A stretch of DNA of 64,000 nucleotides from Corylus avellana (Eukaryota > Streptophyta > Magnoliopsida > Fagales > Betulaceae). Location: the NCBI RefSeq assembly GCF_901000735.1, contig NC_081542.1:10168216-10232215 (forward strand), written 5' to 3'. This document shows positions 11,201 through 21,377 of the stretch, piece after piece. A program made the translations under genes and the position numbers. Each line of letters begins with the position of its first letter. Within the stretch, counting starts at the first letter, position 1. Under the pieces are notes generated by a model that searched no databases, had not been told where the DNA came from, and saw nothing but the letters and a program-made list of their open reading frames with translations.

Positions 11201-14200
11201 ATTGTATTCTTCTCCTACCATTGTTTTTCTGGGGCTTTCCTGCATGAGTAGTTGATGATGATAGAATATTTTTCTGAAAATTTCATTTTATTATGTTTTA
11301 TTTTTTATTGCTGGAATTATATCCTTAGTATTTTCATTCTCGCTTGTAGTATATGTTTTTATCTGTTCTTTCTTGACACAGTTAACAAATTTAGATTGCA
11401 GTGCTGCATATGAATCTGGAACCTACCATGATACCAATATTCCCTACAAACTACTTAGGATTACTTATAAATTTTGATTATCAAGAGTCCTATTTATAAT
11501 AGGCTGCTCATAGAGTTTTGTACATTTCTTGATTTTAAGGAAAAAGATGTAGGCTTGTGTCCCAAAAGGTTGAAGCTTCTGCTCTCCTTTTGTTGTAGGG
11601 TTTGCATGGGAAAGAGGAGGTTATATATATATATATATTAAAATACAATATAATGGCCAAAATACCCCTATAACAAATCCCTATCCCCAAGATATTCTTT
11701 TAACCCTTAGAAACTCTTCTAACACTCCCCCTCAAGTTGGAGCATATTTGATATATACCCATCTTGTTAACATGTCAACTAACTGGTCTCCAAACTTTCA
11801 CGAATGGTGTAGATATATCTCTACTGAGTATCTTATCTCGAATAAAATGACAATCAACTTCAATATGCTTGGTCCTTTCATGAAAACTTGGGTTAGATGC
11901 AATATGTAAAGCTGCCCAGTCATCACAAAACAATGGGTTAGGAATCGGAGTTGAAGAACCCAATCTCCTAGAGAAAATGTTGTAGCCACTTCAACTCACT
12001 GGCATGAGCCATTGCCCTGTATTCTACTTCGGCACTAGACCGCACAACTATTATCTCTTTTTTAAGAATGTGCAATATCTTGTATTAGACCATCTATTTG
12101 AGGGAGAATTTGTCGAATTTGCATCAGTAAAACTTTCTACCCTAAGAAGTTGTGTTTGGTTTATACAATATCCCAACACTAGGAGCTCTCTTCAAATACC
12201 AAATAATATGAGTAACAACTTCCTAATGTGAAACCCTAGCAGTCACTAAGAATTGACTAACAACACTAATTGCATGAGATGCTTGGCCTGGTAATAATAA
12301 GATAATTCATATTTCTAACTAGTTAGCAATGCCTGCCAAGATCTTCAAATAATTCCCCTTCATCCTTTAGTAATTTTTTATTAGGATCCATTGGAATCTC
12401 AATAGGTCAAGCACCCAGAAGACCCATATCTTCTAACAAATAAGTACATACTTTCTCTGAGATAAATTGATACCTACCCAAGAACTAGCAACTTCAATCC
12501 CTAGACAATATTGGAGTTTTCCCAAATCCTTTGTATGAAACCTCTACTCCAAAAATTGTTTCAATCAAGCAATGCCTCCTGAATCATCTCCGGTAATCAC
12601 AATATAATCGACATATATCACAAGGAGATTATAGCCTACACTAGTATGTAATTGAAATACCGAATGACCTGTCTAACATATCTGGCGACCAAATTCCAAC
12701 ACCACCTCAGTGAATTTTCCGAACCATGCTCTCAATGACTTGATACAATACAAAGCCATTTTTATCTTACGGACACGACCCTAATACTCCCCTTGAGCAA
12801 CAAACCTAGGTGTTTTGATGCAGCGTGATGTAGCAGGTTCGCAAAAACAACACACACAAGAATTACAACTCTTCTTGAACCAAAATTCTATCAATGAATT
12901 GAGGCAAAAGGTATAAAAAACCACTCTTCAAGTGTTTCCATTGATAAACAATCAAAATGACATCAAAAGCTACGTTCTTGAGTCTCTATAACATGTATTT
13001 ATAGTAAATAAAACTCTAAACCTAGTAGAACATCATATTAAGTTGGTTTTACAAAATTGGGCAAGACTTGTTTGCAATCTTGTTCGAAGGCAACTGCAAA
13101 CGAGCAACTCTGTCCAAACTCGTTTGATAGCTTGTTTGAACGCAACTGGATGAGCTATTTTGTCCAGTTGTCCAGTTTTCTCTTCACGGCCTGTTTTGAC
13201 CTATTTACAAGGTAACCGCCACCGCCTTTCGATGCTTCAAAATGCCGGAATAATTAGCATATGTGCCTTTTTTTATGCATAGTTTCTCTTCTACTTTTTT
13301 CCTCTCATCTATGCTGTTGAATATAAAAAATATTTTTCTGGAAAGGGAAGTAAAAGTTGTGTAAAATGCGTGCTGAGAATATCTAGTTGATGATTAGGAA
13401 TGAATTTTCCAGTTGAACTGATTGTGGTTTGATGTTTGATTATTTCAATGATACTGGGGAAGAGTGTTAATATGGCAGTGTTAAGGGTTGGGGCAAATGT
13501 GTCCGGTGTCTGCACATGAACACCTTATAGCAGGGGTATCCTCAATGTTGAATTGACTAGTCTCCTCACATACTTTGTACCCCTGAACAGGTGCTGTTGT
13601 ATGATGAACCAACTGCTGGACTTGATCCAATTGCATCTACTGTTGTTGAAGATCTCATCCGCTCTGTCCATATGAAAGGTGAGGATGCAGTGCGGCAGCC
13701 TGGACAGATTGCTTCCTATGTTGTTGTTACTCACCAACACAGTACTATCAGTAGAGCTGTCGACAGGTTATGCTCTGTCCAAACTCTTCAGTTTTTGTCA
13801 AGTTTGTTGCTAAGTGATTTTGCAGTGCTAAATCAAAAGGTTACTTGATATATGTAGGTTACTGTTTCTTTATGAGGGGAAGGTTGTCTGGCAAGGAATG
13901 ACTCATGAATTCACAACATCAACAAATCCAATTGTTCAACAGGTACTGACAAGAACTCTTTAGTTTAATCAAAGTGATGATATATATGCTCACACGCACA
14001 CACATGTATCAATGTTGAGTTTTATACATCAGTGAGATGATGGTAGTAGTTTTTTTTTTTCTGAAAAAAAAAAAAAAAAGAAAGAAAAATTCTCAGTCTT
14101 GCTTGGTAATGGTTGTAGTAGTAGTGAACAGAAAGGTGGGGAAACTTTGGATATCCTGAGAAAATAAATGTCTTGGTTTATCCACTGCATTAGTTCCAAA

Positions 14201-14419
14201 GCAACAAGACCGTTGACTTTCCCAATATGGTTATCATTTTCATTAGCTCTCTCCCTCCCTCTCTCTCTCAATTAACATGATAATCAATAGTATTTAGTTG
14301 GAATTTTTCATTTCTCCTTTTATGAAGTTCTTGATCTTCACGATTATTCTAATAAGCAGGTTCTTTAATTGTGTTTTCAGTTTGCTTCCGGGAGCTTGGA
14401 TGGACCAATAAAATACTAG
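6912..14419 (+). CDS. TGD3: TGD3 copy A: chloroplast ABC transporter ATPase (10 exons)
   Basis: This is the stromal ATP-hydrolysing subunit of the TGD1-TGD2-TGD3 complex, which imports ER-derived lipid across the inner chloroplast envelope for galactolipid synthesis. The exons are 6912-7115, 7801-7929, 9904-9999, 10135-10212, 10338-10399, 10508-10583, 11068-11175, 13591-13766, 13858-13942 and 14381-14419. All junctions are GT-AG, and the spliced frame encodes 350 aa (Arabidopsis TGD3 is 345). The first ~65 residues are Ser/Arg-rich like a transit peptide. ABC motifs are Walker [10 protein letters not shown] (exon 3), signature [13 protein letters not shown] (exon 7), Walker [13 protein letters not shown] and H-loop VVTHQHS (exon 8). 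It ends [12 protein letters not shown]. The ATG is the first in the frame. Intron 7 is enlarged by a copia remnant. Copy B differs at seven residues. The neighbour is CLV2, convergently oriented. Confidence 0.95.
8167..8208. repeat. (AT)n microsatellite in TGD3-A intron 2
   Basis: This is an uninterrupted AT dinucleotide run of about 42 bp. The equivalent run in copy B (about 44484-44522) is slightly shorter, so it is length-variable between the copies. Confidence 0.9.
11560..12860 (-). mobile_element. Ty1-copia remnant, antisense in TGD3-A intron 7
   Basis: On the minus strand 11775-11963 encodes a copia RNase H fragment with [21 protein letters not shown], and a degenerate reverse-transcriptase C-terminus ([17 protein letters not shown], clearer in copy B) lies near 12720-12840. 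A polypurine tract (GAGGGGGAG on the minus strand, about 11725-11733) is followed by TGTTAGAAG, the expected start of the 3' LTR, running left from 11724. Frames are broken. The same remnant at 50540-51910 shows that it predates the block duplication. Confidence 0.75.
12861..13250. repeat. Repeat-like sequence in TGD3-A intron 7
   Basis: This non-coding stretch is shared with copy B and includes a TATTTATAGTAAATAAAAC segment and repeated TCTGTCCAAACTCGTTT-like words. Its position after the RT remnant suggests more of the same or a second retroelement. I recognise no domain. Confidence 0.3.
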
Positions 14420-15807
14420 AACTTATACTGTAGTGGTATATATTAGACGAGACAGTCATTGATTCTTAGGTGTGGGCAGAGTTTCCAGCAGAAACAGGCC
14501 AGATGAAGCATGCAAATTTAGCCTCTGCCCACCATTTCTGTAGGCTTTCTTGACAAGCAATCTTGGAGCTCATCAATGAAGTTTTTGGCTTGTCAGATAA
14601 GTTGTGCCCTTGCATCTTTTGTTACAACCTTGAGTCAGAAGTGCCTGCTTTTTAACACACATGCTGAATGGGGGCCAGCAGGGTATCTGCATTGTCATCA
14701 ATTTCTTGGTAATTTTGCTTCAATTTTTATTTTTATTTTTTGTTGGAACCTTTTTGGCTCCATTGCCAGAAAGATAAACTCATTCTAAACAGAAATTCAT
14801 TAAAAAAAGAGACAGAATTCATCCTCAACATAAATTTGTAGAAGCGATGATATTCTAAAGGTTTCACTCCACTTATCTCTTGGATTCAAGGTTTTGTTGG
14901 TCACTAGCTGCTGGCATTATTAAATACTAAGAATATTTGGCTGCTGAGTGTGATTAGAAAAAACCAGATAGGCCTATTCTGTTTTATGTCAAAATTCCCA
15001 AATTCTTTTTATCTGTGGGGAAATAGGTTTTTGTTTAGGTTGTGTTTGTTTTGGTGTGAAATGTTTTTATTTTATTTTAAAAAATGTAGGAAAGGAAAAG
15101 ATCTCCCGCACTCCCTCCCTACCGGATAGAGATTCGGTGCAAGATCCACCCCGTCCAGTAGGGCGGCAGGGGTATTGCACCTGATCTTAATCCCTCCCTT
15201 CCTCCCATCTTCTCATCCCAGTCAACGACATTGGGGTTTGGCCTGAGAGAAGAGTTGAGTTTCAACGACTAAGACACTAGATTTTGTCATTTGGGTCATT
15301 GAAATATTTATATATATATACCCATTTTTATTTTATTCTTTCCATTCCCGAGTGTTTCTGTGTTGGGTTTGTGCTAGTTGAGGGCTGATTTGCCTCGGTG
15401 GTTGGGTGTAAAAATAAATTTGTGGCGGCTTTAACGGTCGGGGTATGGTGTTAGGGTATTTTGGGCACTTTGTTTGTGGCAGATTGTTTTTTGGAAACAG
15501 GTTGAAGAAGAGTTGTATGGATTGGTGTAGTGAGGAGGAGGGAAAAGCTCCTCCCTCCTTGGCTGAGATCTGGAAGGCTTTGCAGACACTGCAGAGGAAG
15601 AGAGTTCAACTGGACATGTCAGATTTATTTTCCATTATAAGGAAAGGTCTACATTAAGTAGTTTGTCCAAGCACCACACCACATACGATCTATCTACAAA
15701 GCTCCATTTAGAGCACTATTAGCAGCCTCGCCAAATTTTATTCACCAAAATAAGACTAAAATTTTATTGGTACTCCTAAATTGAATTAAAAAATAAAAAA
15801 TAAAAAG
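14420..15807. other. TGD3-A 3' flank with a decayed open frame
   Basis: This is mostly non-coding. Near 15445-15657 a frame contains APPSLAEIWKALQTLQR. The equivalent in copy B (54363-54629) reads more cleanly through VEEELYGLVSEEEGRAPPSLAEIWKALQ. Copy A has a frame-changing difference just before it. I do not recognise the family; it could be a decayed host exon or a transposon piece. Confidence 0.3.
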
Positions 15808-16214
15808 GGAAAATTATATTTTACCCCTCTCCCCAAGTTTGGAACGATTTGCAATTCGACCTCTAAAGTTTCAATTTCTATCCTTCCAAAGTTTCAAATT
15901 TTTACAATTTGACCAATTGTATCCAAAACTTTTCATATTGTTCCTAATTTTTTTTTTTTTTATAAATTTTTTTTTTTTAAAAAAAAAAAGTCAGGGTGGC
16001 TAGGCCATCTGGCCATTTTTGCAAGCTTAAATTTGTTCTTTTTTTTTTTAATAAAAAAATAAAATAAAATTAGGGGCAATATGAAAATTTTGAAATAATA
16101 TTAGTCGAATTGCAAAAATTTGAAACTTTGGGGGGATGGATTGTCAAAATTGAAACTTTGGAGGTCGAATTGCAAATCGTTCCAAACTTTGAGGAGGTAA
16201 AGTGTAATTTTTCC
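15808..16214. mobile_element. Mutator-like MITE, 407 bp, long TIRs
   Basis: The left end begins GGAAAATTATATTTTACCCC and the right end finishes GGTAAAGTGTAATTTTTCC. Complementarity runs about 80 bp inward (GGAACGATTTGCAATTCGACCTC and its reverse complement). The flanking 9-mers AATAAAAAG and AATAAAAAA match at 8 of 9 positions, as expected for a MULE target-site duplication. The interior is A/T homopolymer and non-coding. Copy B has the same insertion at 54776-55169. Confidence 0.8.
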
Positions 16215-17146
16215 AATAAAAAAATACTAGATGCTCTTGTATAGATTAGGTATATTGAGTGCTCTCTAATCAAAATGCTTGGAGAAAAAGGAAAAAAGCA
16301 AAAATATCCTATAACTTGAAGACAAAGCAAAATTCTTTGTAGACAAAGAAAAAAAAATATTATTTTAAAAATAGTCTTCAAATATTATGTTTAATTCTTT
16401 CAATTCTTGTGTTGATCTTCTCTATTATTATATTTCAATTTTCAGCAAAAGAGCAAAAGTAGATTTGTTAGTTAGTAGTAATTATAGAGATAAGGCATGC
16501 GCAAGAAAGTTGGTGAGATCATTTGTCAAAAAAACAAAAGAAGCTGCCAGCTAGCAAAGAAGTCAGTCCCCTTTAGAGAAAAAAGCCGAGGGCAACTTTT
16601 CTTGTTTTTAGCTCTTAATCAAAAAGGCTATAAGTCCGAGTCAAAAGGCTAACCCTATGATTGTTTAAAGTTATAAGCTTTTTACGAATGCTTATCTTTT
16701 TTTTCATATGCTCATGATGAAGAATGAGCATTATTCCAATAGGAAATGCAATATTCATTCTGGTTTTCATTCATAGAAAATGAAAACTTTTTGGAAATTT
16801 AGAATCGATCGCCTAACATAAGCCAAACAGTAGTGGTAGGTAGACTTTGAAAAGGGTTATGCTTTCTTATGTAGAAAAGACCAAAAATTTTGAAGGAAAA
16901 AATGCAAAATCATTCTCTATAGTTTATTTAATTTACAATTAACTCTTTGTGGTATTAAAACGAACTTATACGTCTTTGAAGTATGAAAAAAAAAACAATT
17001 TAGTTTCTATAATCAAATTTCGTCGACATATTTGATGAATTCCGTTATGTTTTATGTCAGTACCAATAAAATGACATGTGTCACTATTAATTTAAAAATA
17101 TAAATATATAAAACTAAAAATTTAATTTTTTTTAAAAAGGAAAGAG
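16215..17146. other. Non-coding intergenic stretch
   Basis: AT-rich DNA between two MITEs. I see no gene, RNA or repeat with recognisable ends. It is conserved in copy B with few changes. Confidence 0.5.
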
Positions 17147-17608
17147 GGGTAGGAAAATGCGGTTAATAACCGCTAACCGCCTATCCTTATATATATATAT
17201 ATAACATCCAAATCGACGCACCAAAACGGCGTTGTTTTCACATTATATGTATGTGAAATATAATGTGGTATGTGATGTTTTCTACGAAATCTTATTCAAA
17301 AACATTGCCTAGCCCAAAAAATAGCGTGTTCTTTTCATCTTTTTGAGAACACTTTAGCCCAAAACGTTTAAAATAAGTCCAAAAAATAGGCTCAGTGATG
17401 GTCTAAAACATTTAGAAAGTCCAAAAACTCATATAAAAAAATCGGTTATAAAACCCCCGGTTATTGGTTTGAATAACTGCTAACTGCCAGTTATAAAATA
17501 ACCGCTAACCACCTAGGCAGTTGCAGTTGCTGCTATTAAAAAACCAAGGTGGTTGTGGTTAGCGGTTATAATCAATAACCGCTAACCATAATCGCTTGTG
17601 CAACACTA
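17147..17608. mobile_element. hAT MITE, 5' end deleted (copy A)
   Basis: This is the copy A version of the 560-bp hAT MITE that is complete at 56115-56674. It retains the 3' TIR (GCTTGTGCAACACTA) and the downstream target-site copy TTGCGAGC (17609-17616). A 100-bp deletion removed the 5' TIR and the upstream target-site copy. The interior is rich in AACCGCTAACCGCC words on both strands and includes an (AT)n tract. Confidence 0.8.
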
Positions 17609-17616
17609 TTGCGAGC

Positions 17617-18070
17617 CACCCCCTTCCCCGATGATAGCTACCAAACCAATAGCCACTCCTTCCCTTTTTTTTAAAAAAAATAATAATTAATTAATTAATT
17701 TTTTAAACAATGTTAAGGATGATGGACAGTAGGAGTAATGCTAGAAGTCACTCTTGTGTGATGTGGCTTCTAAAATTATCATTGGCCTTATGATTGATTA
17801 TTATTATTGAATTTTGATTCAATGGTGATTTTAAAAACCCCTCATTCTTAAAGTAACACAAGCGTGACGTCTATAATTATTCATACAATAGTCATGATAC
17901 TTACAAAATTTTGATTGCACAATTATTTAGGGGGGCCCAACTGGGAATAATGTCCTGAGGTGAGCAAGTTTAGTTGGACGGCATAGATATCTTTGTTTAT
18001 GTAACTATGACTTGTGTAATTATGATAATAGGTTTTGATACGCAAGTGAGATGTATATTTTGAACACATA
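17617..18070. other. Non-coding intergenic stretch
   Basis: No gene seen. It is nearly identical to copy B (about two substitutions in several hundred bases). Confidence 0.5.
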
Positions 18071-18151
18071 ATGTAAATGTACACAAATTTCCTTTAAACT
18101 AGTTTGGAAGAAATTTCCTTCAGCCTAAGTGACATTAGCAATAAATGACTC

Positions 18152-18188
<37 letters not shown>

Positions 18189-18242
18189 TGACACTTGGCA
18201 ATTATTAAACTAGGTTTTAAGGAAATTTTTGTCTGTGTAAAC
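18071..18242. mobile_element. Small inverted-repeat MITE
   Basis: The left arm ACACAAATTTCCTTTAAACT and the right arm near 18206-18242 (TTTTAAGGAAATTTTTGTCTGTGTAAAC) are imperfect inverted repeats around an (AT)n core. A related arm pair occurs at 60894-60948 and 61521-61566. I could not fix the target-site duplication. Confidence 0.55.
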
Positions 18243-18369
18243 AACTACATACGTATGTATAGATGTTTATGCTTAGAGCTCTGGTGCATTTGGTGAATGT
18301 CGAGACATAGTTGTAGGGCCTCAAGAAGTTACAAAATACATAATTATTGGGGGCGTTACAGCAACAAGA

Positions 18370-18662
18370 GCTTCCCCTATATTCGGATTACAAGGGGGTC
18401 CTAGGTTGGATGAATTTTCCAGAGTCATTGCAAACAACAGCCTCTGCATTGAGGCTGTTGTTTAAAAACCCCAACGCAGGAGTAGTAGTCCAGGAGTATG
18501 GAGAGTGGCCAGAAACCTTGACCTTTAAGGCAAACAAGTGTTTCAGTGAGACCTTTTTGATCTGGCCAGCTAGAAACATAGCATCAGAGGTGAAGTTGAA
18601 GTTTTTATGGATGACTCTCTTGCAAGTAAACCAAATAAGGTCACAGGCAACAGGTGCAAAAA
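18370..18662 (-). pseudogene. LINE-derived RNase H-like remnant
   Basis: Read on the minus strand the frame contains CDLIWFTCKR, FLAGQIKKVSLKH, YSWTTTPALGFL and AEAVVCNDSGKFIQ. This is the order of the linker and start of the RNase H-like (RVT_3) domain at the 3' end of plant L1 LINE ORF2: a W-x-PP-x-G-like entry, then a short acidic strand, then a D-x-x-G-x-F strand. The catalytic core is missing. The plus-strand frame here is open too, but is probably a shadow. It sits downstream of CLV2 in both block copies, so it predates the duplication. Confidence 0.5.
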
Positions 18663-19100
18663 TCTAGAAGTGATGGGCTTCGTGTGGAGGCTGAATAATG
18701 ATGGACACCCAAAGAAGCTCCCCATGGCTAATGTATCCAGAGGCAAAGAGAACAGGCAATATTAGGGTGCTTAAGAGTTTCATCCTCTTCAGGGAAAAGA
18801 GAACAGGCAATATTAGAAAGGAGGGAAGGGATAAGGTAGAGAGATATTACCACTACAAACTAACGATTGATCACTCATCCAGATGGTCCTCAGTTTTGCA
18901 GTCTTACTAGAAAATGTGGTCCTGTGGTCAATAAAAGCCCTCTAAACCTTCACAACACATACAGAGATATCGAACCAAGATTAGTTAACATGGAGAAGTG
19001 ATTGTTTAAGATAAATCCAATCATAACAAGTAAAGTTACCAAATAAAATAGAGCAACAAGAATATACAAGATAAAAGGTCTCACTCTCACAAACATTGCA

Positions 19101-21179
19101 TTAAACTTTAGTATGGAGAATGTAATTTCTTGTTCGAGCTGAACAGAAGAGACCAACAACACCAAAGTAGAAACTAACAAAAAAGCTTAGACAGAACACC
19201 CAAACAGAAATCGGCCCTTCCACCATTGCATCCTGAAATGTCTTCCCAGGGGCTGCTGGAAGGCTCGCGGAGTCGCACCTTCCACTGGAGTTCTCCACGC
19301 ACAAGTCGGGATTTCCAGCAAATGCACCTTGAAACCTCCAATACCCTTGTTTCTTGGGAACAAATCCGGAGAAACAATTATAAGACAAGTTCAAAAGGGT
19401 CAGATCTTGAAGACTGGAAATGTTTCCTGGGACCTGACCTGATAAAGAATTATGCGACAAATCCAAGGCCTTTAAGCTGCGCATCTTCTCTAAACCTGGA
19501 ACTTGACCATCAAGAAAATTGTGTGACAAATTCAGGTATTCCAGGCCCTGTAGCCCAAATAGACCCTCTGGAATCTCTCCATGTAACAAATTGTTGGATA
19601 AATCAATTCCAACTTTTGAATATAGATGGTAATTGAAGCTTGATTCATTGCTGTCAGAGATGACCACTGAAACTTTGATGTTCACATTAGGCATTATAAA
19701 TATTGGCTCTCTAGGCACTCTACCAATGTCTCCATTGTTAAAGTTTAAACTAATGTTGAAGTTACCATCCGCTATGAAGCCAGAGAATTTGTTGCCTGAG
19801 AAATCTACTGTCTGGATTGCTTCGAAGGTAAAGAGCCAATTGGGTAGATTTCCATTAAATTTGTTCTGAGCCAAGGAGAGAAACCTTAGGTTTGACCATC
19901 TGGTTATCGCATCATTCAAGATTCCAGAGAGATTGTTGGAGCTAAAATCTACAAACTCCAGAGATTTACATCCTGCCAAAGTTAGTGGGATCTCACCAGA
20001 AATCATGTTGTTGCTAACATCTAGTATCTTCAAGCTATCCAACGCATCAAGCTCCGGATGAATTTCACCAGAAAGATTGTTATTATTGAGTATCAATGCA
20101 AGTAGCTGAAAGCACCCAACAATGTTTAAAGGAATTGAACCCGATAAAAGATTGTGTGAGAGATCAATCACTTGGAGATAAGTCAAATTTCCTATCCTTG
20201 CAGGAATTTCCCCAGTAAGAAGATTGTGTGAAAGAAACAATGCCTGCAAGCTTTTCAGTTCCGTTATCCTCAATGGAATTTCTCTCGAGAAGCGATTGTG
20301 AGATAAGTCAAGAAGAACAAGTCCTGATTTCTCAGTCGTCTCTGCAATCTTGCGTGGTAGAGGACCCGACAAATCATTGTTACTGAAATCCAACACAAGA
20401 AGCTTCTCCGAAAACACAAGTCTAGGAGATATCTCATAGTTTAAGTGATTGGATGATAGGTTCAGATGTGTCAAAGCTCGAAGTGAAGCAATACATGTGG
20501 GTATTCCTCCAACGATGGAATTGTTAGCTATATTCAAAATATTGAGGGACTGAGTAGAAGCAGAAAGACAAGGCAAAGTACCCGAAAACCGATTGGATCC
20601 AAGATTCAGCACAATCAAAGATTGGCGGAAATCGTGAAGATAACCTGATAAATAATTGTTCCCAAGATCCAAATGCTTTAAAGATTTCAAATACAACAAG
20701 CTCTCGGGAATTTCCCCTCTAAAAGAGTTGAAACTCAGGTCGATTTTTTCCAAATTTGTTGAGAAATTACCAAGCCACAAAGGAACAAGTCCTACCAAAT
20801 CTTGGTTCCCACTCAAAACAAGTTCTTTCAAATTCCTAAGCATCATGAGATTGTCAGGCACAACACCAAGAAACCTATTGTGACTAAGATCAAGGGCTTT
20901 GAGTCTAGTTAAATTACCAAAACATGATGGGATTGGGCAGCTAAAGTTGTTGTGGGACAAATTCATGTATTCAAGAAATGAAAGTGAGCACAAGTTAGGG
21001 TGAAGCTGGCCTGACAGGTTCATGTTGGTCAAGCTGATTGAAACCACCCGGCCGGTCCGGTTCTCACAGGTGAGCCCGGTCCAGATGGTGCAGTTAGACC
21101 CGACCCAGCTTGACAAGCTTTGGTTAGGGCGGTCGACCCGTGTTTTGAACGCTAGAAGCGAGGCTCTGTCTCCTGGGTG
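19101..21179 (-). CDS. CLV2: CLAVATA2 copy A, receptor-like protein (N-terminus lost in gap)
   Basis: This is a leucine-rich-repeat receptor-like protein without a kinase domain. CLV2 works with the membrane pseudokinase CORYNE at the plasma membrane to relay CLE peptide signals that limit stem-cell number. The open frame of 692 codons plus stop corresponds to residues 39-730 of copy B; the signal peptide and first 38 residues fall in the 100-N gap. Visible parts are the LRR N-cap (GDRASLLAFKTRVDR, WVGSNCTIWTGLTC), about 20 LRRs, a non-LRR island around FNNGDIGRVPREP, further LRRs, and the C-terminal GPISVWVFCLSFFVSFYFGV membrane segment with a 13-residue tail. Its translated sequence shows no difference from copy B. 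Long plus-strand frames over it are antisense shadows. Confidence 0.93.
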   Translation of the reverse strand, partial: HPGDRASLLAFKTRVDRPNQSLSSWVGSNCTIWTGLTCENRTGRVVSISLTNMNLSGQLHPNLCSLSFLEYMNLSHNNFSCPIPSCFGNLTRLKALDLSHNRFLGVVPDNLMMLRNLKELVLSGNQDLVGLVPLWLGNFSTNLEKIDLSFNSFRGEIPESLLYLKSLKHLDLGNNYLSGYLHDFRQSLIVLNLGSNRFSGTLPCLSASTQSLNILNIANNSIVGGIPTCIASLRALTHLNLSSNHLNYEISPRLVFSEKLLVLDFSNNDLSGPLPRKIAETTEKSGLVLLDLSHNRFSREIPLRITELKSLQALFLSHNLLTGEIPARIGNLTYLQVIDLSHNLLSGSIPLNIVGCFQLLALILNNNNLSGEIHPELDALDSLKILDVSNNMISGEIPLTLAGCKSLEFVDFSSNNLSGILNDAITRWSNLRFLSLAQNKFNGNLPNWLFTFEAIQTVDFSGNKFSGFIADGNFNISLNFNNGDIGRVPREPIFIMPNVNIKVSVVISDSNESSFNYHLYSKVGIDLSNNLLHGEIPEGLFGLQGLEYLNLSHNFLDGQVPGLEKMRSLKALDLSHNSLSGQVPGNISSLQDLTLLNLSYNCFSGFVPKKQGYWRFQGAFAGNPDLCVENSSGRCDSASLPAAPGKTFQDAMVEGPISVWVFCLSFFVSFYFGVVGLFCSARTRNYILHTKV

Positions 21180-21279
21180 NNNNNNNNNNNNNNNNNNNNN
21201 NNNNNNNNNNNNNNNNNNNNNNNNNNNNNNNNNNNNNNNNNNNNNNNNNNNNNNNNNNNNNNNNNNNNNNNNNNNNNNN
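21180..21279. other. Assembly gap (100 N)
   Basis: It is exactly 100 N, the usual placeholder for a gap of unknown size. It truncates CLV2-A on its left and the 5' part of the second GT47 gene on its right, so two genes are damaged by one join. Confidence 0.98.
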
Positions 21280-21377
21280 TTTATTAATCATTTAATCTGC
21301 GTCCATTTAAACGATCACGTTGGTTTGAAATACTAAAATGAGAATTGATGGGCGTTGACCATGTAGGAGCCACATAG

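Larger units (their letters stand above)
1556..21179. repeat. Segmental duplication copy A (~19.6 kb)
   Basis: The whole interval is colinear with 37846-60248: the same LTR remnants, TGD3 gene, MITEs and CLV2 gene in the same order and orientation. Homology starts at the TGAGAAAAATAATGG stretch and is cut on the right by the 100-N gap. The main differences are a LINE present only in copy B, a 100-bp deletion in copy A inside an hAT MITE, microsatellite lengths and scattered substitutions. It may be a true tandem duplication or a second haplotype left in the assembly. Confidence 0.95.

Noticed and set aside
16070..16381. 103-codon minus-strand frame
   Set aside because: It overlaps the right terminal repeat of a Mutator-like MITE; low-complexity translation with no homologue recognised.
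18347..18667. 106-codon plus-strand frame conserved in both copies
   Set aside because: The minus strand reads as a LINE RNase H-like fragment, so the plus frame is most likely a shadow; conservation follows from recent duplication.
19226..19869. Long plus-strand open frames (136 and 78 codons) over CLV2, repeated at 58295-58938
   Set aside because: They are antisense to the CLV2 coding region and have no family resemblance. Identity between copies only reflects the identical CLV2 sequence.
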